From assembly GCF_011764425.1 (NCBI RefSeq), contig NZ_BLPF01000002.1, positions 1,860,997-1,924,996 on the forward strand: DNA of 64,000 bases. The letters run 5' to 3'. Shown here in pieces: positions 43,507 through 52,528 of the stretch. Source of the stretch: Phytohabitans houttuyneae. GTDB lineage: Bacteria; Actinomycetota; Actinomycetes; Mycobacteriales; Micromonosporaceae. How positions within the stretch are numbered: the first letter of the stretch is position 1; every line of letters starts with the position of its first letter. A program made the translations under genes and the position numbers. The notes below the pieces were generated by a model. That model did not search any database and was not told the origin of the DNA. It worked only from the letters and a program-made list of their open reading frames with translations.

Positions 43507-43525
43507 GGGGTCGGTGCGAGACCCC
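43507..43525 (+). terminator. Short GC hairpin before the importer operon
   Basis: GGGGTC (43507-43512) pairs with GACCCC (43520-43525) around a 7-base loop, 9 bp before operator site 11. It is placed to end pucR transcription, but it has no U-run and could equally be incidental. Confidence 0.3.
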
Positions 43526-43533
43526 GGAGAATA

Positions 43534-43549
43534 CCGACCAAATGGTCGG
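43534..43549. promoter_or_regulatory. TetR-type operator site 11
   Basis: CCGACCAAATGGTCGG, flanked A...T to give an 18-bp palindrome around a central AAAT, lies 110 bp upstream of the solute-binding protein start. It is the same motif as sites 1-10, 16 kb from the nearest copy, linking the importer operon to the acyl-CoA regulon. Confidence 0.72.
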
Positions 43550-43658
43550 TTTCAAATGAGATCAACCCCCAGGCCGGCGACGAGCGGTTCGCGCAGTCGC
43601 CGCGTGGCGACCACGTGTCGCAACGAGATGGTCGCACCAAAGACGGGAGCAACAAAGC

Positions 43659-45221
43659 ATGAAGGGTTGGCGTAAGGCAGCGCGGTCGGCGGCCGCGGTG
43701 CTCGCTGTGGCGGTCGCCGCGACAGGCTGCGGCTCCGGTGACGACGGCGGTGGCGGCGCATCGGGCGAACCGAAGCGCGGCGGCCGTCTCACGTACGCGA
43801 TCAACGTCGAGACGCCCTCGTTGGACCCGGCGTTCTGCGGTGTGCAGTCGTTCGACAGGTGCGCGCCGATCTTCGGCACGCTGCTGCGGTACGACCTGGA
43901 CAAGAAGGAGTTCACCGGCCAGATGGCCGAGTCGTTCGAGAGCACGGACGGCAAGACGTGGACGCTGAAGCTGCGCTCCGGCGTGAAGTTCAGCGACGGC
44001 ACCCCGTTCGACGCCGAGGCCGTGGTCTTCAACTGGGACCGCATCAAGGACCCGAAGACGCTCTCGCCGTCGGCGCGGGTCACCCAGGGCATGACCTGGC
44101 AGGCGACCGACGCCCAGACCGTCACGGTGACGCTGGCCAAGCCCAACTACCAGCTGCCGTGGGCGCTGGTACGCGGCCTGAGCGCGATCGGCTCGCCGGC
44201 AGCCATCCAGAAGGCCGGCGCCGACGTGAGCAACTCGCCGGTGGGCGCCGGGCCGTTCACGCTCAAGAAGTGGACCCGCAACTCCCAGCTGGAGCTGGCC
44301 CGCAACCCCACCTACTTCGAGTCCGGCCTGCCGTACCTGGACGAGCTCGTCATCAAGGTGATCGGCGCCGACGACCAGCGCCTCAACGCGCTGCGCAGCG
44401 GCGAGATCGATGTGGACTGGTCGCTGCTGACAAAGGACGCCAAGGCGATCGAGTCCGAGGGCGGGTACGAGGTGTTCCGCGTGCCGCTGGTCGGCGGCAC
44501 CGGACTGCAGTTCAACCTCAAGGACCCCGTCGTGCGGGACGAGGGGCTGCGCAAGGCGATGCTGTCCGCGTTCGACAGCGCACAGATCAACAACGCGGTG
44601 TACGGCGGTGACCCCGCTGTCGACGCCTTCCTGCGGCCGGACGCGCCGGAACGGGACGACTCGTTCGGCACGTTCCCGAAGAAGGACCTCGCCGAGGCGC
44701 AGCGCCTCTTCGACGACTACCTCGCCCGCACCGGCAAGTCGAGCGAGACCGTCACGTTCACCTGCTACGCCGGCGTGCCGGCGCTGGAGCAGGTGGCCCA
44801 GCTCATCCAGTCGCAGATGCAGCAGATCAAGGGCCTGACGTTCAAAATCAACGCGGTCGACGGCGCGTCGCTGTCGGTGGCCTCCAACAAGCGGGAGTTC
44901 CAGACCATCATGGGCGCCACGCTGTCGCAGGAGATGGACCGGCTCTACGACGTCTTCCACACCGAGGGCGCGCTCAACGTGATGAGCTACTCCAACTCCA
45001 CAGTGGACGAGGCGCTGGAGGTCACCCGCTCCTCGGACGACAAGGCCGCGGTGGAGGCCGCGTACAAGAAGGTCGTCGGCGAGCTGTCCAAGGACGGGCC
45101 GCTGCGCAACTGGCGGTACCAGACCGGCCACCTCTATGTGAACGAGGACGTCAAGGGAATCGTGGTCGCCGGCACGAACTCGGGTGCCAGCGCCTACTTC
45201 CAGTACGCCTGGAAGGACTGA
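43659..45221 (+). CDS. Oligopeptide/nickel-type ABC transporter solute-binding lipoprotein
   Basis: This 520-residue protein has a lipoprotein signal peptide (basic start, hydrophobic segment, lipobox ATGC with Cys24) followed by a Gly/Asp-rich linker and a family 5 binding domain (GRLTYAINVETPSLDPAF, WTLKLRSGVKFSDGTPFD, SNSPVGAGPFTLKKW). It captures a peptide or other small solute outside the membrane and hands it to the permeases encoded next. ATG 43659 follows GGGAG. Operator site 11 and PucR lie upstream. Substrate unknown; family 5 proteins also bind opines, glycosides and antibiotics. Confidence 0.92.
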   Translation: MKGWRKAARSAAAVLAVAVAATGCGSGDDGGGGASGEPKRGGRLTYAINVETPSLDPAFCGVQSFDRCAPIFGTLLRYDLDKKEFTGQMAESFESTDGKTWTLKLRSGVKFSDGTPFDAEAVVFNWDRIKDPKTLSPSARVTQGMTWQATDAQTVTVTLAKPNYQLPWALVRGLSAIGSPAAIQKAGADVSNSPVGAGPFTLKKWTRNSQLELARNPTYFESGLPYLDELVIKVIGADDQRLNALRSGEIDVDWSLLTKDAKAIESEGGYEVFRVPLVGGTGLQFNLKDPVVRDEGLRKAMLSAFDSAQINNAVYGGDPAVDAFLRPDAPERDDSFGTFPKKDLAEAQRLFDDYLARTGKSSETVTFTCYAGVPALEQVAQLIQSQMQQIKGLTFKINAVDGASLSVASNKREFQTIMGATLSQEMDRLYDVFHTEGALNVMSYSNSTVDEALEVTRSSDDKAAVEAAYKKVVGELSKDGPLRNWRYQTGHLYVNEDVKGIVVAGTNSGASAYFQYAWKD

Positions 45222-45227
45222 GCGGTC

Positions 45228-46190
45228 ATGGTGGGCGCCCTGAGTCGCTACGCGAGCTCGGTGGCCAGGTTCTTCCTGTTGCTGTTCCTGGTCACCGTGG
45301 CGGTCTTCCTCCTGCTCGAACTCATCCCGGGCAGTCCGGTCGACGCGATCCTGCCGCAGGACGCGACGGCGGAGCAGATCGCCGCCGCCCGGGAGCAGTA
45401 CGGCCTGGACCAGCCGATCTGGGAGCGGTACCTCTCCTGGATCGGCGGGGTCGTCCAGGGCGACTTCGGGCGCTCCTACCAGACCGGGCTCAGCGTCGCC
45501 GAGACGATCGCGGAACGCGCGCCCGTCTCCCTGGAGCTGGCCTTCCTGTCCATCCTGGTGGCGCTGGCCATCTCGATCCCGGTCGGCGTGTGGTCGGCGT
45601 ACCGGCCGGGCGGCCTGCTGGACCGGGTCTCCACCTTCCTCATCTCGGCGACCCTGGCCACGCCGGCGTTCGTCCTCGGCATCCTGCTGGTGTACCTGTT
45701 CGGCGTCCAGCTCGGCGTGCTGCCGATCCTCGGCTGGACGCCGTTCTCCGAGGATCCGGTCGAGCACGTCCAGCGGCTGATCCTGCCCGTGCTCACGCTG
45801 GCCGCCGGCGAGTGCGTGCTGTTCACCCGCCTGCTCAAGGGCGACATGATGGCGACCCTCCAGCAGGACCACGTCCTGTCGGCCCGCGCCCGCGGCCTGC
45901 CCACCTGGCGGATCCTGCTGCGGCACGCGCTGCGCCAGTCCTCGTTCTCGCTGGTGACCGTCTCCGGCGTGGTGATCGGCCGGCTGATCGGCGGCACGGT
46001 CCTGGTGGAGGCGATCTTCTCGCTGCCCGGCATGGGCACGATGGTGATCACCGCCATCCACTCCCGGGACTACATCGTCGTGCAGGCCATGGTGCTGCTC
46101 ACCGCGGTGATCTACCTGCTCATCAACACCGCGGTCGACCTGACGTATCCGCTGCTCGACCCCCGGGTGAGGAAGGTGCGGACCTCATGA
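45228..46190 (+). CDS. ABC transporter permease, DppB type
   Basis: This 320-residue permease has six membrane segments, the EAA-like loop in LSARARGLPTWRILLRHALRQ and the N-terminal VTVAVFLLLELIPGSPVDAI, typical of DppB/OppB. ATG 45228, 6 bp after the binding-protein stop; 4-base overlap with the partner permease. Confidence 0.93.
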   Translation: MVGALSRYASSVARFFLLLFLVTVAVFLLLELIPGSPVDAILPQDATAEQIAAAREQYGLDQPIWERYLSWIGGVVQGDFGRSYQTGLSVAETIAERAPVSLELAFLSILVALAISIPVGVWSAYRPGGLLDRVSTFLISATLATPAFVLGILLVYLFGVQLGVLPILGWTPFSEDPVEHVQRLILPVLTLAAGECVLFTRLLKGDMMATLQQDHVLSARARGLPTWRILLRHALRQSSFSLVTVSGVVIGRLIGGTVLVEAIFSLPGMGTMVITAIHSRDYIVVQAMVLLTAVIYLLINTAVDLTYPLLDPRVRKVRTS

Positions 46191-47089
46191 CCGAGATCAT
46201 CCAGCAACGCGTCAGCCCGGACACCCCACCGGAACCGGCGGCGCCCGCCGCCGCGGAAACGCCACCGGTACGCCGGCGCCGCCGCCGGCGGGACATCGGC
46301 GCCGCGTTCGGCGTCGTCTGGATCGGCCTGGTCGTGCTCGCCGCGATCACGGCGGACTGGCTGCCGCTGCGCGACCCCAACGAGGTCACCAACGTGTTCA
46401 GCGGGCCGCCGGGCGGGGACTACCTGCTCGGCACCGACGCGATCGGCCGCGACGTGCTGTCCCGCATCGTCCACGGCGCCCGGATCTCGATGGCCGTGGC
46501 GATCGGCGCGACGAGCATCGCGCTGGTCATCGGCGTCTCGCTCGGCATGGTCGCCGGCTACTTCCGCGGCGTCGTCGACTCGATCATCAGCATGTTCGTG
46601 AACTTCATGCTCGCGTTCCCGCCGCTGATCTTCCTGATCGCCCTGGTCACCGCGCTCCAGCCGGGCCTGGTGACGCTCGTGGTGGCGCTCGCGCTGCTCG
46701 GCGTGCCCAACTTCGCCCGGGTGGCGCGGGCCAACACGATCGCGTTCGCCGACCGCGAGTTCGTCACCGCGGCCAAGGCGCTGGGCGCCGGACCGCTGCG
46801 CATCCTGACCCGGGAGCTGCTGGTGAACGTGATGCTCCCGGTGATGTCGCTCGCCCTCGTCGTGATGGCGACGCTGGTCGTGGCCGAGGGCAGTCTCAGC
46901 TTCCTCGGCGTCGGCATCCCACCACCCGCACCGAGCTGGGGCGGCATGCTGGCCGCCGGCCGCGAGTCGCTCAGCGAGCACCCGCTGCTGGTGCTGGTCC
47001 CCGCGCTGTTCTTCTTCCTCACGGTGTTCGCGTTCAACCGGCTCGGCGACTGGGCGCGGGGCCGCGTCGGCAGGGAGTCCTCGATATGA
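46187..47089 (+). CDS. ABC transporter permease, DppC type
   Basis: This 300-residue permease has an N-terminal basic tail (RRRRRRRD), six membrane segments, the family sequence YLLGTDAIGRDVLSRIVHGAR and the EAA loop in FVTAAKALGAGPLRILTREL. It pairs with the preceding DppB-type permease. ATG 46187 overlaps the previous stop; the end overlaps the next ATG. Confidence 0.93.
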   Translation: MTEIIQQRVSPDTPPEPAAPAAAETPPVRRRRRRRDIGAAFGVVWIGLVVLAAITADWLPLRDPNEVTNVFSGPPGGDYLLGTDAIGRDVLSRIVHGARISMAVAIGATSIALVIGVSLGMVAGYFRGVVDSIISMFVNFMLAFPPLIFLIALVTALQPGLVTLVVALALLGVPNFARVARANTIAFADREFVTAAKALGAGPLRILTRELLVNVMLPVMSLALVVMATLVVAEGSLSFLGVGIPPPAPSWGGMLAAGRESLSEHPLLVLVPALFFFLTVFAFNRLGDWARGRVGRESSI

Positions 47090-48198
47090 GCACCGACGCG
47101 CGACCGAAGGTCGGCGTAGCGCCCACCGCGCCGGCCGGCAACCTCCTCGAGGTGGAGAGCCTGCGGGTCTGGTTCGACACCCCGCGCGGGCTCGTACGCG
47201 CCGTCGACGGCGTCGACCTGACCCTGCGCCGGGGCGAGACGCTCGGCATCGTCGGCGAGTCCGGCTCCGGCAAGTCCGTGCTGTCCCGGGCGATCATGAA
47301 GATCCTGGCGCCCAACGCGCAGGTGCTGCCCGGCAGCCACATCCGGCTCAACGACGTCGACCTCGCCACGGTCAACCCCAAGCGGAACAGGCACCTGTGG
47401 GGCGTGGACCTCGCCATGGTCTTCCAGGACCCGATGACCTCGCTCACGCCGGTGCTCCCGGTGGGCAAGCAGCTGACCGAGACGCTGCGGTACCACCTGA
47501 AGCTCGACAAGGGCGCGGCGTACGCCGAAGCCGTCCGCCTGCTCACGCTCGTCGGCATCCCCGAGCCGGAGAAGCGGTTCCACCAGTACCCGCACAACCT
47601 CTCCGGCGGGATGCGGCAGCGCGTCACGATCGCCCTGGCCATCTCCTGCTCGCCCAAGCTGCTGATCGCCGACGAGCCGACGACCGCGCTCGACGTGACC
47701 GTCCAGCACCAGATCCTCAACCTGCTGGCGGACCTGCAGGAGAAGTCGCACATGTCGATGATCCTGATCACCCACGACCTCGGCGTGGTGGCCGGCCGCA
47801 CCGACGCGATCGCGGTGATGTACGCCGGCCGTGTCGTGGAGACCGCGCCGACCCCGCGGCTGTTCGCCAACATGCGGCACCCGTACACGCGGGCGCTGAT
47901 CGACGCGATCCCCAAGGTGACGCTGCCCAGCCACACCCGCCTCGCGTCCATCCCCGGGCGGCCGCCGGTGGTCGTCGACCCGCCGCCCGGCTGCAGCTTC
48001 GCCCCGCGCTGCCCCTCGGCGCAGCAACGGTGCCTGGAGCAGACGCCCGCGCTCGAACCGGACCCCGACGCGCCGGTCCACTCGGCCGCCTGCTTCTTCC
48101 CGCTCGGCACACCGGCCGGGGTGGCGGCCCGCGAACGCAACATCGCCGCGGGCGTCACCGCGGCGGGTACACCTGTCGCTTCTGAGGTGGTGGTCTGA
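47086..48198 (+). CDS. ABC transporter ATPase, DppD type
   Basis: This 370-residue ATPase has Walker [10 protein letters not shown], signature LSGGMRQR, Walker [14 protein letters not shown]-loop ITHDLG and the C-terminal oligopeptide-transporter domain with the Cys cluster [14 protein letters not shown] that binds an iron-sulfur cluster in relatives. It energises uptake with the next ATPase. The stop overlaps the next ATG by 1 base. Confidence 0.94.
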   Translation: MSTDARPKVGVAPTAPAGNLLEVESLRVWFDTPRGLVRAVDGVDLTLRRGETLGIVGESGSGKSVLSRAIMKILAPNAQVLPGSHIRLNDVDLATVNPKRNRHLWGVDLAMVFQDPMTSLTPVLPVGKQLTETLRYHLKLDKGAAYAEAVRLLTLVGIPEPEKRFHQYPHNLSGGMRQRVTIALAISCSPKLLIADEPTTALDVTVQHQILNLLADLQEKSHMSMILITHDLGVVAGRTDAIAVMYAGRVVETAPTPRLFANMRHPYTRALIDAIPKVTLPSHTRLASIPGRPPVVVDPPPGCSFAPRCPSAQQRCLEQTPALEPDPDAPVHSAACFFPLGTPAGVAARERNIAAGVTAAGTPVASEVVV

Positions 48199-49322
48199 TG
48201 GCCGGCAGCGGAACCGCGCACCTGCGCGACGCGGACGACGTGGTCCTGTCCGTCCGCAACCTGATCGTCGAGTACGCCGGCCGCCGCGGCGAGCGGGTCT
48301 TCGCCGTCTCGGACGTCAGCTTCGACGCGCGGCGGGGCGAGACGATCGGCCTGGTGGGGGAGTCCGGCTGCGGCAAGTCCAGCGTCGCCCGCGCCATCAT
48401 GCAGCTTCCGGCGCCCACCTCGGGCTCGGTGCGGCTGGACGGCGTCGAGGTCGCCGGCCTCACCGGCGCGACGCTGCGGCGGCAGCGGCGCAAGCTTCAG
48501 ATGATCTTCCAGGACCCGATCTCGTCGCTCAACCCGCTGCGCAAGGTGAAGGACATCGTCGCCGAGGGCCTGCGCATCCACGGCGGGCTGACCCGCGCGG
48601 ACATCGAGTCGCGCACCCACACCATGATCGAGCGGGTCGGGCTCGACCCCTCGACCGCCGCCGAACGCCGGCCGCACGAGTTCTCCGGCGGCCAGTGCCA
48701 GCGCATCTCGATCGCGCGGGCCATGGTGCTCGACCCCGAGGTGCTCATCTGCGACGAGCCGGTCTCCGCGCTCGACGTCTCCGTGCAGGCGCAGATCATG
48801 AACCTGCTGGAGGAGATGAAGGAGCGCTACCGGCTCACGATGCTGTTCATCGCACACGACCTCGCCGTCGTGAAGAACCTCAGCGACCGCATCGTCGTGA
48901 TGTACCTCGGCAAGGTGTGCGAGGTCGGCACCTCGGACGACCTGTTCGCCTCGCCCGCGCACCCGTACACGCGGGCGCTGGCCCAGTCGATCCCGGAGCC
49001 GGACCCCGAGGCGCCGATCCAGGAGGCGGCGCTCTCCGGAGACCTGCCCTCGCCGCTGAACCCGCCGACCGGCTGCCGCTTCCGCACCCGGTGCCCGCTG
49101 GCCCAGGAGGTCTGCGAGGCGGAGGAGCCGCAGGTGCGGGAGGTGCGGCCGGGCCGGTTCGCCGCGTGCCACTTCCCGCTCGACGCGTCCTCGGGGTACC
49201 GCACCTGGCCGAGCACGCGGCCGTCTGACAACAGTCCAAAGTGTACTCCGAGAAGAACGGAGAAGGTTTCGTGGCGGATCAAGAAGTCGAGGTCAACGGC
49301 GGGATCGTCGTGTACGAGCTGA
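48198..49322 (+). CDS. ABC transporter ATPase, DppF type
   Basis: This 374-residue ATPase has Walker [10 protein letters not shown], signature FSGGQCQR, Walker [13 protein letters not shown] and the C-terminal [15 protein letters not shown] cluster. After the normal family end (about residue 335) it runs on for ~35 polar, basic residues with no recognisable motif, overlapping the start of the next gene (49271) by 52 bases. Such a long overlap is odd and suggests the stop was lost and the tail is a recent extension. Confidence 0.92.
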   Translation: MAGSGTAHLRDADDVVLSVRNLIVEYAGRRGERVFAVSDVSFDARRGETIGLVGESGCGKSSVARAIMQLPAPTSGSVRLDGVEVAGLTGATLRRQRRKLQMIFQDPISSLNPLRKVKDIVAEGLRIHGGLTRADIESRTHTMIERVGLDPSTAAERRPHEFSGGQCQRISIARAMVLDPEVLICDEPVSALDVSVQAQIMNLLEEMKERYRLTMLFIAHDLAVVKNLSDRIVVMYLGKVCEVGTSDDLFASPAHPYTRALAQSIPEPDPEAPIQEAALSGDLPSPLNPPTGCRFRTRCPLAQEVCEAEEPQVREVRPGRFAACHFPLDASSGYRTWPSTRPSDNSPKCTPRRTEKVSWRIKKSRSTAGSSCTS

Positions 49323-50152
49323 TCGGTCCCGAGGACGGCGAGGTGGTCGTCGTGACGCCGGGCGGCCGCTTCAGCAAGGACTACGGCGGCGTGCACGAGC
49401 TGGCGAACGCGCTCGCCGAGGGCGGCAAGCGGGTCCTGCTCTGGGACCGGCCCAACTGCGGCCGCTCCGACGTGCAGGTGTTCGGCCGGTCGGAGTCGCA
49501 CATGCGGGCCCAGACGCTCGGGCAGCTGCTGGAGAAGATCGGGATCGACCGGGTGGTCGCGGCCGGCGGGTCCGGCGGCGCCCGCGACATGATCGTCTTC
49601 ACCCAGCTGTACCCGGAGAAGGTGCGCAAGCTGCTCACCTGGTGCATCGTCGGCGGCACCTACAGCACGATGAGCCTCGCCGGCGTCTACATCATGAACG
49701 AGCTGCGCACCGTCCGGTCGCAGGGCATCGAGGGCGTCATCAACCTCGGCGGCGTCGCGGGCGGCGGCTGGGCGGCGCTGTGCGAGGCCAACCCGCGCAA
49801 CGCCGACCGGCTGCGGGCCATCGGCGCGGAGGAGTTCGAGCGGGTGATGACGCGCTGGCTCGACGCGTTCATCCCGAAGCCGAACGAGTCGATCCCCGGC
49901 GTACCCGACTGGGAGTTCGACCTCATCGACGTGCCCACGCTGGTGGTCCGCGGCGGCGAGCGGGACTACGACCACCCCAAGCGCACCTCGTTCGAGGTAC
50001 ACGCGCTGATCAAGGGTTCGCGGCTGGTCGAGCCGCCGTGGCCGGAGGACGCGTGGGAGCAGGCGGCCGCCGCGACCGGGCAGGGGAGGGGTGCGCTCTT
50101 CGACTTCTGGCAGCTCGGTGCACCCGAGTTCCTGAAGTTCATCGACGAGTGA
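49271..50152 (+). CDS. Alpha/beta hydrolase
   Basis: This 293-residue hydrolase has the oxyanion-side VVTPGGRFSKDYGGVHELA, the strand VLLWDRPNCGRSDVQ, the nucleophile elbow AAGGSGGARDM (Ser in GGSGG), and PTLVVRGGERDYDHPKR, which has an acid residue position near the C-terminus. A catalytic His is probably in a late loop but is not clear. GTG 49271 is chosen with GGAGAAGG 5 bases before it; GTG 49241 is an alternative. It lies between the importer genes and the amidohydrolases and could cleave the imported compound (inference). Confidence 0.83.
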   Translation: MADQEVEVNGGIVVYELIGPEDGEVVVVTPGGRFSKDYGGVHELANALAEGGKRVLLWDRPNCGRSDVQVFGRSESHMRAQTLGQLLEKIGIDRVVAAGGSGGARDMIVFTQLYPEKVRKLLTWCIVGGTYSTMSLAGVYIMNELRTVRSQGIEGVINLGGVAGGGWAALCEANPRNADRLRAIGAEEFERVMTRWLDAFIPKPNESIPGVPDWEFDLIDVPTLVVRGGERDYDHPKRTSFEVHALIKGSRLVEPPWPEDAWEQAAAATGQGRGALFDFWQLGAPEFLKFIDE

Positions 50153-50231
50153 GAGCGTCCCGGCAGCGCCAGGACCAGCGCAAACGGCCCTCACGCTAGC
50201 GGCGGAACGGGCCTCAGGTTTACCATCATGC

Positions 50232-50249
50232 GGAGCAATAATTTGCTTC
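50232..50249. promoter_or_regulatory. Inverted repeat GGAGCA-N6-TGCTTC, candidate operator (motif B, site 3)
   Basis: GGAGCAATAATTTGCTTC lies 31 bp before the amidohydrolase start at 50281, in a 128-bp gap. It closely matches the repeat upstream of mntH (39694-39711): arms differ at one base and the last three central bases (ATT) are the same. It suggests a separate promoter for the 50281-54966 operon. Confidence 0.5.
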
Positions 50250-50280
50250 GAGAGCGACCAGCGAGGGAAGAGAGGGAACG

Positions 50281-51360
50281 ATGACCGTTCCGGCTGGACC
50301 TCTTATCGACGCCAGCGTGCACGTCTTCTTCACGTCCGACGCGGACCTGCGGACCTACCTGCGGGAGCCGTTCAAGAGCCGCGGCTACCCGCACGTGGAC
50401 GTGCCCTGGTTCGCCCCGCCCGGCCCGCGCTACGTCGAGGGCTCCCAGGGCGCCGGGGGCGCGCACCCCGGCTCCGACCCCGACGCCACCGGCCGGGTGA
50501 TCCTGGACGAGCGCGGGTTCGACTTCGCGGTGCTGCACCCGATGACCGCCGCCTCGATCCTGCCCGACTGGCACCTCGGCTCGGCGATCCTGGCGGCCAC
50601 CAACCAGATGCTCGTCGAGCGCTGGCTCGACTCCGGCGACTACCGCGACCGCTTCCGCGGCACCATCCGGGTCAACCCGCGGGACATCGACAGCGCGGTC
50701 AAGGAGATCGGGCGCTGGAAGGACCACCCGCGCGTGGTGCAGATCGGCCTGCCGATGCAGACCGAGGTGCCGTACGGGCGCCCCCAGTTCAAGCCGCTGT
50801 GGCGGGCCGCCTGCGACGCCGGCCTGCCGGTGGCCGTGCACCTGGAGATGGGCGTGGGCATCACCCACCCGCCGACGCCCTCGGGCATCACCCGGACCTT
50901 CTCGCACCTGGCCGCGTACCAGCCGATGACGTTCGTCTGGCACCTGCTGAACATGATCGCCGAGGGCGTGTTCCACGAGTTCCCCGACCTCAAGGTGGTG
51001 TGGTCGGACGGCGCCGCGGACATGCTCACCCCGTTCATCTGGCGGATGGACACGTTCGGCCGCCCGCACCTGGAACAGACGCCGTGGTCGCCGAACATCC
51101 CCAGCTCGTACCTGCCCGGCCACACGTACTTCGTGCACGGCCTGCTCGACGGCCCTGGTGACGCGGAGTTCGCCGGGCAGTGGCTCGGGTTCACCGGCAA
51201 GGAGGACATGCTCCTGTTCGGTTCGAGCTATCCACAGTGGCTGGCGGCGGGGCCGGACGACCTGCCGGCGGCCTGGTCGCCCGCGCAGCGCGCCAAGGTG
51301 CTCGGCGCGAACGCGGCGCGGCTGTACGGCATCCGGGCCGCCGAGCCGGCCACCACCTGA
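50281..51360 (+). CDS. Amidohydrolase family 2 (ACMSD-like) protein A
   Basis: This 359-residue protein is an amidohydrolase-2 TIM barrel. It starts with LIDASVHVFF, has internal His in AVHLEMGVGITHPP, DGAADMLTPFIWRMDTFG and a C-terminal LLFGSSYPQWLAAGPDD. The usual D-x-H-x-H at the start of the barrel is reduced to A-S-V-H-V-F, and the late DYPH motif reads SSYPQ, so metal ligands are altered and catalysis is uncertain. It sits next to a second, more complete homologue. ATG 50281. It may be a non-catalytic partner or act with a different metal arrangement (inference). Confidence 0.86.
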   Translation: MTVPAGPLIDASVHVFFTSDADLRTYLREPFKSRGYPHVDVPWFAPPGPRYVEGSQGAGGAHPGSDPDATGRVILDERGFDFAVLHPMTAASILPDWHLGSAILAATNQMLVERWLDSGDYRDRFRGTIRVNPRDIDSAVKEIGRWKDHPRVVQIGLPMQTEVPYGRPQFKPLWRAACDAGLPVAVHLEMGVGITHPPTPSGITRTFSHLAAYQPMTFVWHLLNMIAEGVFHEFPDLKVVWSDGAADMLTPFIWRMDTFGRPHLEQTPWSPNIPSSYLPGHTYFVHGLLDGPGDAEFAGQWLGFTGKEDMLLFGSSYPQWLAAGPDDLPAAWSPAQRAKVLGANAARLYGIRAAEPATT

Positions 51361-51379
51361 CCGTCGAAAGGAGACGCTC

Positions 51380-52528
51380 GTGACTACCGAGATCCAGGAA
51401 AAGCACCAGGCCGGTGCCGAACAGGTACAGGTCCGGGTGGTCGACAGCGACGTGCACCCCACGCCGCGCTACGGCGAGCTCGACCCGTTCATCCCCGAGC
51501 CGTACCGCACGCTCTTCAACCAGCGCAAGGCGATGGCCGGCAACCCGGTGTACTACGACGCGCCGGACTACAACCACGCGTTCGCGATGCGCACCGACTC
51601 CTTCCCGGACGACGGCAACTTCGCCGGCTCCGACCCGGCCCTGACGTTCCGCCAGCTCATCCTGGAGGCGGGCTCGGACATCGCGATCCTCGGCCCGCTC
51701 AACGGGGGCGGCCAGACCGACGAGGAGGAGCACGCCCTCGCCGTGGCGACCAACCTGTGGCAGGACGCGTGCTGGCTGGACAGCGAGAACAACTGGCACA
51801 AGCGGTACTACGGCTCGATCGCCGCCGCGATCCAGCTGCCCGGCGAGGCCGCCCGCGAGATCGAGAAGTGGGCCGGCCACCCCTACATGGCGCAGGTCCT
51901 CATCAACGCCGAGCCCCGCCCGTCGTGGGGGCACCCGATGTACGACCCGGTGTGGGCAGCCGCGACCCGCCACGACATCCCGGTCGCCTGCCACCTCGGG
52001 CGCGGGCAGCACAACGAGCTGCCGATGTCACCGGTCGGGTTCATGACGTACAACCACGACCTGATGGTGTCGTACTCGATGCTGGCCGCCAACCAGGTGG
52101 CGAGCCTCGTCTTCGACGGCGTGTTCGACCGCTTCCCGACGCTGCGGATCGTGCTCATCGAGCACGCGTTCAACTGGATCCTGCCGCTGATGTGGCGGAT
52201 GGACGCGGTGTACAAGGCCCGCGGCCCGGAAAACGGCCTGAAGCGCAAGCCTTCCGACTACGTCAAGGACCACATCTGGTTCACCACGCAGCCGCTGGAC
52301 TACCCGGAGGACAAGACCGAGCTCACCAGCGCTCTCGAGTGGATGGAGGCGGACAAGCTGCTGCTGTTCTCCTCGGACTATCCGCATTGGACGTTCGACG
52401 ACCCGCAGTGGGTGGCCAAGCACATGCCCGACAAGTGGCGCGAGAAGATCATGTTCCAGAACGCGCTGGACGTCTTCCACCTGCCCAGCACCGTCCCGGC
52501 CCTCGCCGGGCAGAAGAGGCCGTTCTAG
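51380..52528 (+). CDS. Amidohydrolase family 2 (ACMSD-like) protein B
   Basis: This 382-residue protein belongs to the same family. It has VVDSDVHPTPRY, ACHLGRGQHNELPMSP, LIEHAFNWILPLMWRMDAVY and the conserved FSSDYPHWTFDDP. Compared with protein A it keeps the Asp of DYPHW and more His positions, so it is the better catalytic candidate. Family members cleave C-C or C-N bonds in ring-derived acids (for example decarboxylases). GTG 51380 follows AAAGGAGA. It lies upstream of the Rieske ferredoxin gene with adjacent stop/start (52528/52529). Confidence 0.88.
   Translation: MTTEIQEKHQAGAEQVQVRVVDSDVHPTPRYGELDPFIPEPYRTLFNQRKAMAGNPVYYDAPDYNHAFAMRTDSFPDDGNFAGSDPALTFRQLILEAGSDIAILGPLNGGGQTDEEEHALAVATNLWQDACWLDSENNWHKRYYGSIAAAIQLPGEAAREIEKWAGHPYMAQVLINAEPRPSWGHPMYDPVWAAATRHDIPVACHLGRGQHNELPMSPVGFMTYNHDLMVSYSMLAANQVASLVFDGVFDRFPTLRIVLIEHAFNWILPLMWRMDAVYKARGPENGLKRKPSDYVKDHIWFTTQPLDYPEDKTELTSALEWMEADKLLLFSSDYPHWTFDDPQWVAKHMPDKWREKIMFQNALDVFHLPSTVPALAGQKRPF

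Noticed and set aside
43452-46061. Minus-strand open frame of 869 codons across the binding-protein and permease genes
   Set aside because: Repetitive Arg/Gly/His-rich translation with no family; the plus strand encodes recognisable ABC transporter parts.
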